DNA of 35,800 nucleotides from a virus: the IMG/VR virus record IMGVR_UViG_3300045902_000030, positions 1 through 35,800 of that record. The stretch is one strand, 5' to 3'. How positions within the stretch are numbered: position 1 is the stretch's first letter; each line of letters starts with the position of its first letter. Made by a program: the position numbers and the translations under genes. Shown one piece after another: positions 7,898-15,336 of the stretch. The notes beneath the pieces are model-generated. The model was not told the origin of the DNA and searched no databases. It saw only the letters and a program-made list of their open reading frames with translations.

Positions 7898-8561
7898 TTT
7901 ACTCAATGAGGGGTGCGGCTATTCCAAAATGGCACCCACGCCACGAAGAGAATCCTCTAGTAATGACGATGATGTGGCTCCAGAAACCGGCGTAATGACT
8001 TCTGGTGCGGATACTATTCCCCGAGAAAAATCTGATAAGCTATTTAAAGCGCTTAAACTTGATAAAACCACGGTCGATCCCCATCAGTTTCATATGGGAG
8101 TCAATGTTGAACTTGAACACAACGATGTAACCCACGGCGACCTAAAGAAAATTGCGCTTATTGCATTAGCTCACCTTGCTGAAGATCCCGCATACTATAC
8201 CAAGCTATCACAAGTTGAAGAAAATGACCGCATCGAGAATGATCCATGTTGGAAAGGGTATAAGATGGTAGGTCAAAAAGAGAAAAACGGCCGAGATGTG
8301 CCAAATTGTGTACCTGAATCTCGTATGCCGTTGATGGGAGATCTATTGGATGAAAGTAAGCCTGCCAAGGGTAAAAAGTGGAAGACGAATGGTGTATCTC
8401 ACGGTCAAAAAGGTGTAAGAATCTCTCCAGGAACACCTCGCGGTGATGCTTATTGCGCTCGCTCGGCTGGAATCAAGGGTGATTGGAAAAATGACCCAAA
8501 CAGTCCAAACCGTCTTAGCCGTAAGAAGTGGAAGTGCCGTGGCAAAAAGTCAATGAAGTAA
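7875..8561 (+). CDS. DUF5661-like protein with basic Cys-rich C-terminus
   Basis: The gene starts at GTG 7875, with AGGAG at 7862-7866; 228 residues. The N-terminus MAQILLSNLLNEG contains an LLNE motif that could be a prohead-protease propeptide. Residues about 72-115 (FHMGVNVELEH, then IALAHLAEDPAYYTKL) match the DUF5661 pattern of a Glu-His motif followed by an ExPxYYxxL helix. A middle segment, CWKGYKMVGQKEKNGR, and a C-terminal segment, YCARSAGIKGDW followed by RKKWKCRGKKS, are both motifs I recognise from uncultured large phages. The paired Cys and many Lys/Arg suggest metal or nucleic-acid binding. It has several recognisable modules but no known activity; probably a virion or DNA-associated protein. 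Confidence 0.65.
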   Translation: MAQILLSNLLNEGCGYSKMAPTPRRESSSNDDDVAPETGVMTSGADTIPREKSDKLFKALKLDKTTVDPHQFHMGVNVELEHNDVTHGDLKKIALIALAHLAEDPAYYTKLSQVEENDRIENDPCWKGYKMVGQKEKNGRDVPNCVPESRMPLMGDLLDESKPAKGKKWKTNGVSHGQKGVRISPGTPRGDAYCARSAGIKGDWKNDPNSPNRLSRKKWKCRGKKSMK

Positions 8562-8572
8562 AGGAGCATTAT

Positions 8573-8893
8573 ATGAGTTTAATTACACTATTTTCTAGCG
8601 GTTCGTCTGGCACGGGGTCAGCGGTGGAGTTGTCATCTACGCGAAAGACCGATCTTGTCATTCAAGTTGCTCCGGGATCTTATACCAGTGTACAAATTTT
8701 TGGATCTGTTGCTGGTGTTGCTCCGGCGGCATTGCCTGGTTATAGCATCACGGGTAGCGTAACTTCTCCGACCATTACTACTTTCACGCCGGGAATGTAT
8801 GTTATTCCCAATGCCGGCGGTCTTGTTGTTGAAGCTCGTGTAGCACTATCAGGTGGATCCGGATCTGTATTTGCAAAAGCACTGACTGGCTAA
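8573..8893 (+). CDS. Small beta-rich protein, possible head decoration
   Basis: The protein has 106 residues from ATG 8573, with AAGGAG at 8561-8566. The composition is rich in Gly, Ser, Thr, Val and Ala with almost no charge after residue 30, which suggests a compact beta domain. The segment STRKTDLVIQVAPGSYTSV and the later GGLVVEARVALSGGSG look like strands of a jelly-roll or Ig-like fold. It lies directly before the portal, and the strong ribosome binding site suggests high expression. A capsid decoration or head-fibre subunit is a reasonable guess, but no family is recognised. Confidence 0.6.
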   Translation: MSLITLFSSGSSGTGSAVELSSTRKTDLVIQVAPGSYTSVQIFGSVAGVAPAALPGYSITGSVTSPTITTFTPGMYVIPNAGGLVVEARVALSGGSGSVFAKALTG

Positions 8894-8899
8894 TATATT

Positions 8900-10762
8900 A
8901 TGGCTCCAAATAATCAAGGATTGTTTCCACGACTTCGTAAACTATTCTCACAAGGCGTAGTTGTACGACATGTTGGAGGCAAAAAACTCAAGGTCGCTGA
9001 TACCGACTATATTCAGTCCTATTTGTCAAATGCATATAAGGACCGATATAGCCGTATTTTCAGTGCGTCCAGTATGGGAGGTAACAGCTTAAACAACCAG
9101 TATGGGTTGAATATGGCTTACCAGACCCAGCGTATCATGCTTTTTCGTGAGTATGATATTATGGATGGCGATCCCATCATTAATTCTGCACTCGACATCT
9201 ATGCCGATGAATGCACATTGATGAATGAATATGACGAGATGTTGACTATTGAGTGTGATGACGAGAACATCAAGGAAATTCTTCACAATTTGTTCTATGA
9301 TATCATTAACATTAATTTCAATTTATATCCGTGGGTTCGCAATCTTTGCAAGTATGGGGATCAATTTGTTTTCTTAGAAATTGCCGAAGAATACGGAATT
9401 ATTAATGTTCAACCGCTTTCTGTGTATGATACCATTCGTGTAGAAGGTGAAGACCCAGAAAATCCCCGATACACCTATTTTCAAAGTGTGGGAATGACGG
9501 GTCAAAAAATGAAGTTTGAAAATTATGAAGTGGCACACTTTCGATTGATGAGCGATTCAAACTGGCTTCCATATGGTAAAGCCATGATTGAAGGCGCTCG
9601 TCGTGTTTGGAAGCAGCTTACGCTAATGGAAGATGCTATGTTAATTCATCGCATCATGCGTGCACCGGAAAAACGAGTTATCAAACTTGATATCGGTAAC
9701 ATTCCGCCGGCAGAAGTAGATGCGTATATGCAACGTATTGCCGATAAGATGAAGAAAGTGCCATTTATGGATCCCCAGACCGGTGATTATAATCTTCGAT
9801 ACAACATCATGAACATTTTGGAAGATTTTTACATTCCAGTTCGTGGTGGTGATAGCGGTACAGACATCAGTAATCTAAGTGGTTTAGAATTTAACAGCAT
9901 TGAAGATATTGAATATCTTCGTAATCGTATGATGGCTGGCCTCAAGATTCCAAAAGCCTTTTTGGGATATGATGAAAGTATTAATGGTAAACTCACTCTT
10001 GCGGCAGAAGATGTTCGATTTGCCCGCACCATTGAGCGTATTCAGCGTATTATCGTTGCTGAACTTACAAAAATTGCTATTGTCCACTTGTACGCTCAGG
10101 GTTTTGAAGATGAAGAACTTGTAAGCTTTAATTTGAGACTCACCGTTCCTTCTACAATTTACGAACAAGAGAAGATTAATCTGTGGAAAGAAAAGGTACA
10201 GCTTGCATCAGATATTCAAAACCTCAAAATGTTGGGTTCTGATTGGGTATACAAGAATGTATTTAACTTTAGTGATCAGGAAATTCAGGCGCAACGTGAT
10301 ATGGTTGCCGAGGATGTCAAGCGTTCCTTCCGTTATGTGCAGCTTGAAAGTGGTGAAAGCGATCCTGAAAAATATGGATTTCCTCAAGATAAGCAGCCTG
10401 AGGCCCCGTCACTTGGTGGGGATTCAATGATGGGCGATATGGGAGATCAGATGTCTTCACCTGTTGGTGAGGCACGTATGGGTCGTCCTAAGACCGGACC
10501 TAGATACGGTCAAGATGCACATCCCCGAGGCCGAGATCCATTGGGATTTAAAGAGCGTTATAAAGTTATTCAAAGTTCTGAAAAGAAGCGAAAAAACCCC
10601 CGTAAAAGTCCACTTTCTTTGGAAATGAAGACTTCCATTGATCGAAAGCTAGGACGTTTACCGGTTTCGACCCCAAAGATTATTACCGAAAGCCACACTG
10701 ACCCCGATGCGGGGACTTTTCTCGATTTGTCAAATATAAATAATGAGATTGTTGAAGAGTAA
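8900..10762 (+). CDS. 20: Portal vertex protein (gp20-like)
   Basis: This is the dodecameric portal through which DNA enters and leaves the head and on which the prohead is nucleated. It has 620 residues, against 524 in T4. Family-type segments are present: REYDIMDGDPIINSALDIYA, the central PYGKAMIEGARRVWKQLTLM and LIHRIMRAPEKRVI, and the stem/clip region ending in LRNRMMAGLKIPKAFLGYDE. The extra length is mostly a C-terminal tail after residue about 500, which is Gly/Met/Lys/Arg-rich (GGDSMMGDMGDQ) and probably disordered or inside the head. There is no clear Shine-Dalgarno sequence before the ATG. Confidence 0.93.
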   Translation: MAPNNQGLFPRLRKLFSQGVVVRHVGGKKLKVADTDYIQSYLSNAYKDRYSRIFSASSMGGNSLNNQYGLNMAYQTQRIMLFREYDIMDGDPIINSALDIYADECTLMNEYDEMLTIECDDENIKEILHNLFYDIININFNLYPWVRNLCKYGDQFVFLEIAEEYGIINVQPLSVYDTIRVEGEDPENPRYTYFQSVGMTGQKMKFENYEVAHFRLMSDSNWLPYGKAMIEGARRVWKQLTLMEDAMLIHRIMRAPEKRVIKLDIGNIPPAEVDAYMQRIADKMKKVPFMDPQTGDYNLRYNIMNILEDFYIPVRGGDSGTDISNLSGLEFNSIEDIEYLRNRMMAGLKIPKAFLGYDESINGKLTLAAEDVRFARTIERIQRIIVAELTKIAIVHLYAQGFEDEELVSFNLRLTVPSTIYEQEKINLWKEKVQLASDIQNLKMLGSDWVYKNVFNFSDQEIQAQRDMVAEDVKRSFRYVQLESGESDPEKYGFPQDKQPEAPSLGGDSMMGDMGDQMSSPVGEARMGRPKTGPRYGQDAHPRGRDPLGFKERYKVIQSSEKKRKNPRKSPLSLEMKTSIDRKLGRLPVSTPKIITESHTDPDAGTFLDLSNINNEIVEE

Positions 10763-10768
10763 GTTGTA

Positions 10769-10775
10769 TACTTAT
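10769..10775 (+). promoter_or_regulatory. TACTTAT motif, candidate late promoter element
   Basis: TACTTAT (context GTATACTTATTGGG) lies just after the portal stop and 56 bases before the ATG at 10832. It would start a transcript covering the core proteins and gp21. Confidence 0.4.
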
Positions 10776-10831
10776 TGGGTGTGAGAAGAATATCGGGTCA
10801 CTTATACCTGACACTCACGGAGCGATAATAG

Positions 10832-11710
10832 ATGAGAGGAATCACCGTAAATCACAACAAGATCAAGAATACAGGCGTACTTTTTGAAATTCTGGTTCGT
10901 CAGATAACATCTGATATACTGGAGGGTCGCACTGATTCAGCAGCACTGAATATTTTAAAGAAATATTTTGGTGCCAATCGAGAACTTGGTAAAGAACTGC
11001 AACTTTATCAAGTCATATTCAATGCGCCGAATCTTAATGAATCGCGAGCATTGCAATATCTCAATATGATTATCAAGCAAAGAAAAAAGCTTGATGAACG
11101 AAAACTTGCCGCAGAAAAATATGAACTTATCAAGGAAATTAAGAATTATTATGACCTTGAAAAGTTTTTGTCATGCAAGATTCCTTCCTATAAGCTCCAT
11201 GCGTCAATTTATAAGACGTTCATGGCCGAAGCAAAATTTGGCGGAGATGCCATTCTGAATATTCAGGATGTAGCGTCCGCTCGTTTTACTTTAATTGAAC
11301 ATCTTATTGGCACCGGTCGTAAGAATGCTAAGAAAGAAGAGTCGGCACTTCTTGAAGAATTCAAGAATCAAACAGAAGATCTACGCTTATTGACTTATAA
11401 GATTATGATCGACCGATTCAATGAAAAGTATCAAGATTTAAATGACAAACAAAAGTCACTTCTTCGAGAATATATTAATGATGTTTCTGGTAATAACACC
11501 TTAAAAAATTACATTCTTCAAGAAGTGCCGACTCTTCGCAATAGCATTCAACGAAAGAGCAATCGTCTAAATGACCGAGTTATGCAAATTAAGATCAACG
11601 AAGTTATTTCACAGCTTTCAAATATTGGAAAAAATCGCGGTATCAAAGATAACGAAATTACGGCTTTGATGATTGCATATCAGATTGAAAAGGAGCTCGA
11701 CAATGAGTAA
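10832..11710 (+). CDS. Helical head-region protein between portal and protease
   Basis: The protein has 292 residues, is predicted almost all-helical and is rich in Lys, Glu, Ile and Asn. The segment KNTGVLFEILVRQITSDILEG near the N-terminus recurs, from memory, in other uncultured T4-like phages at this locus. It lies between gp20 and gp21, where T4 carries the prohead core genes 67 and 68, so a role in the prohead core is a positional inference only. It is far longer than T4 gp67 or gp68. Its 3' end overlaps the next gene by 8 bases. Confidence 0.7.
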   Translation: MRGITVNHNKIKNTGVLFEILVRQITSDILEGRTDSAALNILKKYFGANRELGKELQLYQVIFNAPNLNESRALQYLNMIIKQRKKLDERKLAAEKYELIKEIKNYYDLEKFLSCKIPSYKLHASIYKTFMAEAKFGGDAILNIQDVASARFTLIEHLIGTGRKNAKKEESALLEEFKNQTEDLRLLTYKIMIDRFNEKYQDLNDKQKSLLREYINDVSGNNTLKNYILQEVPTLRNSIQRKSNRLNDRVMQIKINEVISQLSNIGKNRGIKDNEITALMIAYQIEKELDNE

Positions 11711-12431
11711 TTCCGCACTAAAAAAGCTCATTCGTGAGCTCGTAGAAGAAGAATTGGCCGAGATTAGCACTTCTGCTAATGCCGGTCCTTACAATACGCC
11801 ATTTGCTTTCCGTGGTAACAGTGCCGAGGGTAAGGCTAAGGCCCGGAAGAATGCCACACAAGCTGGTATGTTGGTGGTGAGGGGTAGGGAAGAGAAGGCC
11901 GACGATGCCGGTGAACAGTCGGTTGAAACGGTTCCGTTTGGTGAGAAGGGTGCTGGAGCGTTGAAGAAGCCGAAGGCTGAACCGAAGCCAAAGATTGAGG
12001 AGTCTACTTCTGTAGAAGATCGTATTAAGAATAAAGAAGAGCGACTTAGAAAATTAGAACAATCAAAGAGTAAAATGTGGCAAGGCAGTAAAAAATACGA
12101 TGATACAATTAATACTATTAGAGTTCTAAAACAACAAATTGCCGATCTAAAGAAGGAAAAGTCTTCTTCGAAAACGGAAGTAGTTCAAGAGAACCGATAC
12201 GCGGAACTCAAGGCCGCTGATGGTTCTCCAACTCGTAAAATTGCTGAGGCTGTTCGTGAAATCAACCGACAAATTAGTGAAATTGATCGCGTCGTCACAT
12301 TAAATTCTCGACTGAAGAAAGAATCGGGACTTGACGGCAGCAGTCTCTATAAGAATACGGTAAAGAGCATTACTCGTCTTGAATCAAAATTGCAACATCT
12401 CTCAGCTAAACTTCGCGAACTAAAGGCTTAA
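11703..12431 (+). CDS. Prohead core-like coiled-coil protein (gp67/68 position)
   Basis: ATG 11703 has AAGGAG 8 bases upstream; 242 residues. The N-terminus MSNSALKKLIRELVEEEL has the LIRE motif shared with two neighbouring ORFs and fits a capsid-targeting peptide. Then come a GPYNTPFAF segment, a low-complexity Lys/Glu/Pro linker, and two strongly charged helical stretches (about 100-150 and 175-240) likely to form coiled coils. A second (I/L)xE-like stretch, IEEST, occurs near residue 90. The position between portal and protease, the charge and the coiled coil all fit a cleavable prohead core protein, but homology to T4 gp67 or gp68 is not demonstrated. Confidence 0.65.
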   Translation: MSNSALKKLIRELVEEELAEISTSANAGPYNTPFAFRGNSAEGKAKARKNATQAGMLVVRGREEKADDAGEQSVETVPFGEKGAGALKKPKAEPKPKIEESTSVEDRIKNKEERLRKLEQSKSKMWQGSKKYDDTINTIRVLKQQIADLKKEKSSSKTEVVQENRYAELKAADGSPTRKIAEAVREINRQISEIDRVVTLNSRLKKESGLDGSSLYKNTVKSITRLESKLQHLSAKLRELKA

Positions 12432-12432
12432 T

Positions 12433-13488
12433 ATGAGTCAACTACTTGTTGAATATTTCCCGCTACAATACGATCAGTCTCAGATTCTTGCTGAAGCTGC
12501 AAATCCCCATGCTCCTATTAAAGTTAAGGGTATTTTGCAACGTGCTAATGCTAAGAATCAAAATGGTCGTGTTTATCCCAAAGAAATTTTGGTCCGTGAA
12601 AGTCAAAAATATGAAAATGAGTTTATCAAGCAACGACGCGCGTTGGGCGAGCTCGATCATCCAGAGTGCGTAAGTGATTGTGATATAATGACTTATGATG
12701 GGTGGCGCGATATCAAAACCGTTGAAGTGGGTACCTATGTTGCTACATTGAATACACAGACGCAACGGCTGGAATATCATCCTATTACTCGCGTTATCAA
12801 TCAACCATATAAAGGTGTTATGTATCACATCAAGGGTAAAAATATTGATGTCGTAGTAACACCAAATCATAGATTTGTGCTTCAAGATAGAAACGGTAAA
12901 TTTTTAGAAAAAACGGCGGAAGAAATTTATCAACTATCACAAACACTAACCGTTTCGCATTTGACAATTCCAAATGAACTTTTTATAGAAAAATCAAAAG
13001 GCATTCATCTAGATTTTCGCCATTTGTCAATTGATCCAGTGGATTACGATGACACGGTTCATTGTGTCACAGTAGAAAATGGAACGTTTTATGCTCGACG
13101 AAACGGAAAATCGTTTTGGTCAGGCAATTCCACTGTAGTCAATCTTCGTAATGTCAGTCACAACATCACGGAGATGCACTGGGAGGGTGACGACCTGGTG
13201 GGCACTATTGAAATTCTATCTACTCCATCAGGTAATATTGTCAAAGAATTAATGAAAAATGGCATTCGTCTTGGTGTATCGAGCCGAGGAGTTGGATCGG
13301 TTCGCAATCTCGGTGAAGGTTCTGTTGAAGTAGATGAAGATTTCAATCTCATTTGCTTCGACATAGTTTCAAATCCGTCCACCCACGGTGCATTTATCAA
13401 TGAAAATGCCGGTCATCAAACTGTAAATCGTCAATACGAGTCATTGGATCGTCTAGTATATGACTTTCTTGCTGAGATCAAGCCATGA
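12433..13488 (+). CDS. 21: Prohead core protease (gp21-like) precursor with intein
   Basis: This is the serine protease that cuts scaffold and capsid propeptides after (I/L)xE to trigger head maturation. The precursor has 351 residues. The N-extein (1-78) ends GELDHPE with the catalytic His H76. The C-extein (233-351) starts STVVNLRNVSHNI and contains GVSSRG (S283/S284), the catalytic Ser box. Joined, the exteins give about 197 residues, near T4 gp21 (212). Residues 79-232 are an intein that splits the protease 3 residues after its catalytic His, so the precursor should be inactive. Self-cleavage sites may be LVE7 and LAE21-A. It directly follows the core-like gene and overlaps the next gene (ATGA). 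Confidence 0.92.
   Translation: MSQLLVEYFPLQYDQSQILAEAANPHAPIKVKGILQRANAKNQNGRVYPKEILVRESQKYENEFIKQRRALGELDHPECVSDCDIMTYDGWRDIKTVEVGTYVATLNTQTQRLEYHPITRVINQPYKGVMYHIKGKNIDVVVTPNHRFVLQDRNGKFLEKTAEEIYQLSQTLTVSHLTIPNELFIEKSKGIHLDFRHLSIDPVDYDDTVHCVTVENGTFYARRNGKSFWSGNSTVVNLRNVSHNITEMHWEGDDLVGTIEILSTPSGNIVKELMKNGIRLGVSSRGVGSVRNLGEGSVEVDEDFNLICFDIVSNPSTHGAFINENAGHQTVNRQYESLDRLVYDFLAEIKP
12667..13128 (+). other. Mini-intein in the prohead protease gene
   Basis: This is a 154-residue Hint-domain intein (residues 79-232 of the precursor). Block A starts with nucleophile C79 in CVSDCDIMTYDGW. Block B is VVVTPNHRFVL with T143 and H146. The block F region is TVHCVTVENGTFYA. Block G ends FWSGN with N232, followed by S233 as the +1 nucleophile. 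The penultimate residue is Gly instead of the usual His, a variant I recall from other phage inteins. At 154 residues there is no room for a homing endonuclease, and no LAGLIDADG or HNH motif is present, so it is a mini-intein that cannot home on its own. Confidence 0.9.
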
Positions 13489-13727
13489 AAATAAAGATGA
13501 ATGAACTTCGTCAAATTATTCGTGAAGAACTAAAACATACTTTACTAGAATTTGATGCTAAGGATATGCCGCCTGGTACTAGTTGGAAAGTTGCTGGTAA
13601 GGGGTGGGCTGCTAAGAATAAGAATGGCGTGACCAATTATTGGTATGGTAAGGATATGAACAAGAATAAGGAAAACGCTGATAAATTCCGTAATGACACT
13701 ACTGCTAAGCCAAAAACTGGAGCATAG
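13485..13727 (+). CDS. Small internal-protein-like gene with targeting-type N-terminus
   Basis: The protein has 80 residues and its ATG overlaps the gp21 stop (ATGA). It starts MKIKMNELRQIIREEL, an amphipathic helix with an IIREE motif fitting (I/L)xE cleavage after E14. The rest is basic and small (SWKVAGKGWAAKNKNGV, then YWYGKDMNKNKENADKF), rich in Lys, Asn and Gly. A short N-terminal helix with an (I/L)xE site plus a basic body is how T4 internal proteins are built, and these are packaged and ejected with the DNA. A head-packaged DNA-binding peptide is therefore a fair inference; no family match is known. Confidence 0.6.
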   Translation: MKIKMNELRQIIREELKHTLLEFDAKDMPPGTSWKVAGKGWAAKNKNGVTNYWYGKDMNKNKENADKFRNDTTAKPKTGA

Positions 13728-13734
13728 TCTCAAC

Positions 13735-13749
13735 TATTTATTATAAATA
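13735..13749 (+). promoter_or_regulatory. TATTTAT motif with adjacent T4-type TATAAATA
   Basis: TATTTAT at 13735-13741 runs directly into TATAAATA at 13742-13749, which equals the T4 late promoter consensus. The two share a palindrome (TTTATTATAAA). It lies about 100 bases before the ATG at 13846, in an AT-rich gap. The same CTATTTATTATAAA string occurs at 19907-19920. Confidence 0.5.
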
Positions 13750-13787
13750 AAGACAATTTATTGTAATTAAATTATTAGAAAAACGAT

Positions 13788-13808
13788 ATCAATTATAATA
13801 TTGATTTT
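13788..13808 (+). terminator. Weak AT-only hairpin followed by T run
   Basis: ATCAAT pairs with ATTGAT (6 bp) around a TATAAT loop and is followed by TTT. The stem has few G/C pairs, so termination would be weak; it may be chance in an AT-rich gap. Confidence 0.2.
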
Positions 13809-13845
13809 GTTGAAGCGTAGTTAAATAAACAACTTGGAGATTACA

Positions 13846-14613
13846 ATGCCAGCTAAATCCAAGGCACAAGCTAGATTTATGGGTATGGTTCACGCTTTCA
13901 AGAAAGGTGAAATGCCTGGTGCTTCTGCTGCCGTAAAGAGGGCAGCCAGTAGTATGTCTGATGACGAGGCAAAACGGTTTGCGTCTACAAAACACCGGGG
14001 TCTTCCTGATAAAATTAGGGGTGAGAGTATGTTTGGACAAGTCGTAGCTCAATACAATGAATATGGCGATACGCTTCGTAATTCATTCTCGATGCGAGAA
14101 ATGGCCGAGAAGCTCATGGATATTGCCGATTTTGCAGAACAGACTCTTACCAATGAAACCGCCGGTAATGATTGGTATGATGCGCACACCATTCGTCGTA
14201 ATATAAAAGAAATGCGTGCATATGTGAAAGAATTTCACAAGTTGGCCGAAGAATACGATACCATTCGTACTCGTGCTACGGCATTGTATGATGATATGGG
14301 ACGAGTTCTAGAACGTTATTTTGAAGTTACCGGATATGACACCGATAATGATATGGAAGATGATTTGATACCTGCAAATGGGGAAAAGAACCCTGAACAA
14401 CGAAGTTCACACGTTCCGCAAGTACATGAAACTGATTTTTCTGATGTCGGTGGTATTACTGAACCAAAATCTCGTCGTGATGAACTCAAGAAAAAGTTAC
14501 GGGAGCGGGTAGTAGCTATAGCCCGTCACAAGCTCACGGGCGAACAACTAGTACAATTTGATACACTAGACCCCGCAAAACAACTTCGCGCGGCGTGGAG
14601 AATTGTAAAGTGA
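13846..14613 (+). CDS. DUF3008-like N-terminus with helical C-terminal region
   Basis: ATG 13846 is preceded by GGAGA; an upstream in-frame TTG is rejected. The protein has 255 residues. The N-terminal about 55 residues (MPAKSKAQARFMGMVHAFKK, then FASTKHRGLPDK) match the small DUF3008 proteins, found as stand-alone genes in many bacteria and phages. The rest is helical and charged, with a coiled-coil-like middle, an acidic linker around residue 175 and a basic C-terminus (KSRRDELKKKLRERVV). The fusion of a DUF3008-type head to a long helical body is unusual. It lies between gp21 and gp22, so a head role is possible. Function unknown. Confidence 0.65.
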   Translation: MPAKSKAQARFMGMVHAFKKGEMPGASAAVKRAASSMSDDEAKRFASTKHRGLPDKIRGESMFGQVVAQYNEYGDTLRNSFSMREMAEKLMDIADFAEQTLTNETAGNDWYDAHTIRRNIKEMRAYVKEFHKLAEEYDTIRTRATALYDDMGRVLERYFEVTGYDTDNDMEDDLIPANGEKNPEQRSSHVPQVHETDFSDVGGITEPKSRRDELKKKLRERVVAIARHKLTGEQLVQFDTLDPAKQLRAAWRIVK

Positions 14614-14666
14614 AAAAGCTAATTCGAGAAGAGCTTGAAAACATTATCCTACCGATGTGTAATTAG
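14610..14666 (+). CDS. 18-residue ORF resembling a capsid-targeting peptide
   Basis: GTG 14610 overlaps the previous stop (GTGA), with GGAG at 14597-14600. It encodes only VKKLIREELENIILPMCN. The KKLIREEL part closely matches the N-termini of the proteins at 11703 and 13485. It could be a truncated head-protein gene, a leader peptide for the membrane protein at 14673, or a free targeting peptide. Confidence 0.4.
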   Translation: MKKLIREELENIILPMCN

Positions 14667-14672
14667 AACACC

Positions 14673-15002
14673 ATGCTTCAATTTATAGATAATCTACCGA
14701 CTACACGCATTCGTATTTTAGTTACCATTGGACTCATAGTAGCTACAGTAGTTACATGGCTAAAACACGCATGTGATGTTCGTAGCGCACAAGGCATTTG
14801 TCTTGGATGGGAACCCTCGGCAAATATGATTATGTTTTTGGCGGCATTAGCTGGCGTAGATGTAGCTCAATATTTGAGTAGAGGATTTATTAACAGATCT
14901 GAAACACCTGCCGCATCACAGAAAGTTGTGGAACCCGCCACCGAACCGGCGGTGGAATTTACCACCGATGTATCAGAATTGTCTGAACAAGAAAAAGGAT
15001 AA
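14673..15002 (+). CDS. Holin-like two-segment membrane protein
   Basis: The protein has 109 residues. Two hydrophobic segments are visible: ILVTIGLIVATVVTWL (about residues 14-29) and MIMFLAALAGVDVAQYL (about 52-68), joined by a short loop with two Cys and GWEPS. The C-terminal 35 residues are acidic and Pro/Thr/Glu-rich, which should be cytoplasmic. Size, topology and the charged tail fit small phage holins, but no holin family is recognised and any small virion membrane protein would look similar. There is no clear Shine-Dalgarno sequence; it starts 6 bases after the 18-residue ORF, which may couple its translation. Confidence 0.55.
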   Translation: MLQFIDNLPTTRIRILVTIGLIVATVVTWLKHACDVRSAQGICLGWEPSANMIMFLAALAGVDVAQYLSRGFINRSETPAASQKVVEPATEPAVEFTTDVSELSEQEKG

Positions 15003-15013
15003 ACGGGGTATAC

Positions 15014-15289
15014 ATGGGAAAGAAACAGAATAAAGAAAAGGCCACGGGTCTTGAAGTTTATGTAAATTTGTCCGGTGAAAATAAGAAGGACCGAGATGCC
15101 GTAGATCTTGCTCTACGAGAGCTTAAGAAAAAAATTAAAAAGAGTGGTCTTATGCAAGAGCTTCGTATACGAGAGGCATATATGTCACCTTCAAAGTATC
15201 GTAAGTATCGCAAGAATGAGGCCATTAAGCGGCGGAAGCGGGATGAACGTAAAAACGAATGGTCACGTAAAAATACTACTGAATGGTAA
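15014..15289 (+). CDS. Ribosomal protein bS21-like protein
   Basis: The protein has 91 residues and is very basic. Residues about 31-82 follow the bS21 pattern: an ALRELKKKIKKSGLMQELRI helix, the REAYMSPS turn, and a long Arg/Lys helix (KYRKYRKNEAIKRRKRDERK). Cellular bS21 is about 70 residues; here there is an extra 25-residue N-terminus. bS21 sits near the mRNA exit channel of the 30S subunit and influences initiation. Phage-encoded bS21 homologues are known and are thought to join host ribosomes and favour phage mRNA. Its place inside the head gene cluster, just before the scaffold, suggests late expression. A basic head protein that resembles bS21 is the alternative. Confidence 0.7.
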   Translation: MGKKQNKEKATGLEVYVNLSGENKKDRDAVDLALRELKKKIKKSGLMQELRIREAYMSPSKYRKYRKNEAIKRRKRDERKNEWSRKNTTEW

Positions 15290-15328
15290 AAAATTTAGGT
15301 AAAATTGTTATTATTAAGTTTTACTTAC

Positions 15329-15335
15329 TATTTAT
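15329..15335 (+). promoter_or_regulatory. TATTTAT motif, candidate late promoter element
   Basis: TATTTAT (context ACTATTTATTTG) lies 111 bases before the scaffold gene ATG and just upstream of a string of hairpins. It could start the gp22-gp23 transcript, whose products are needed in the largest amounts. Confidence 0.4.
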
Positions 15336-15336
15336 T

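Noticed and set aside
10763-10831. GTGTGAG...CTCAC inverted repeat as a terminator after the portal gene
   Set aside because: Only about 5 bp pair over a long loop and no T run follows, so it is not a credible intrinsic terminator.
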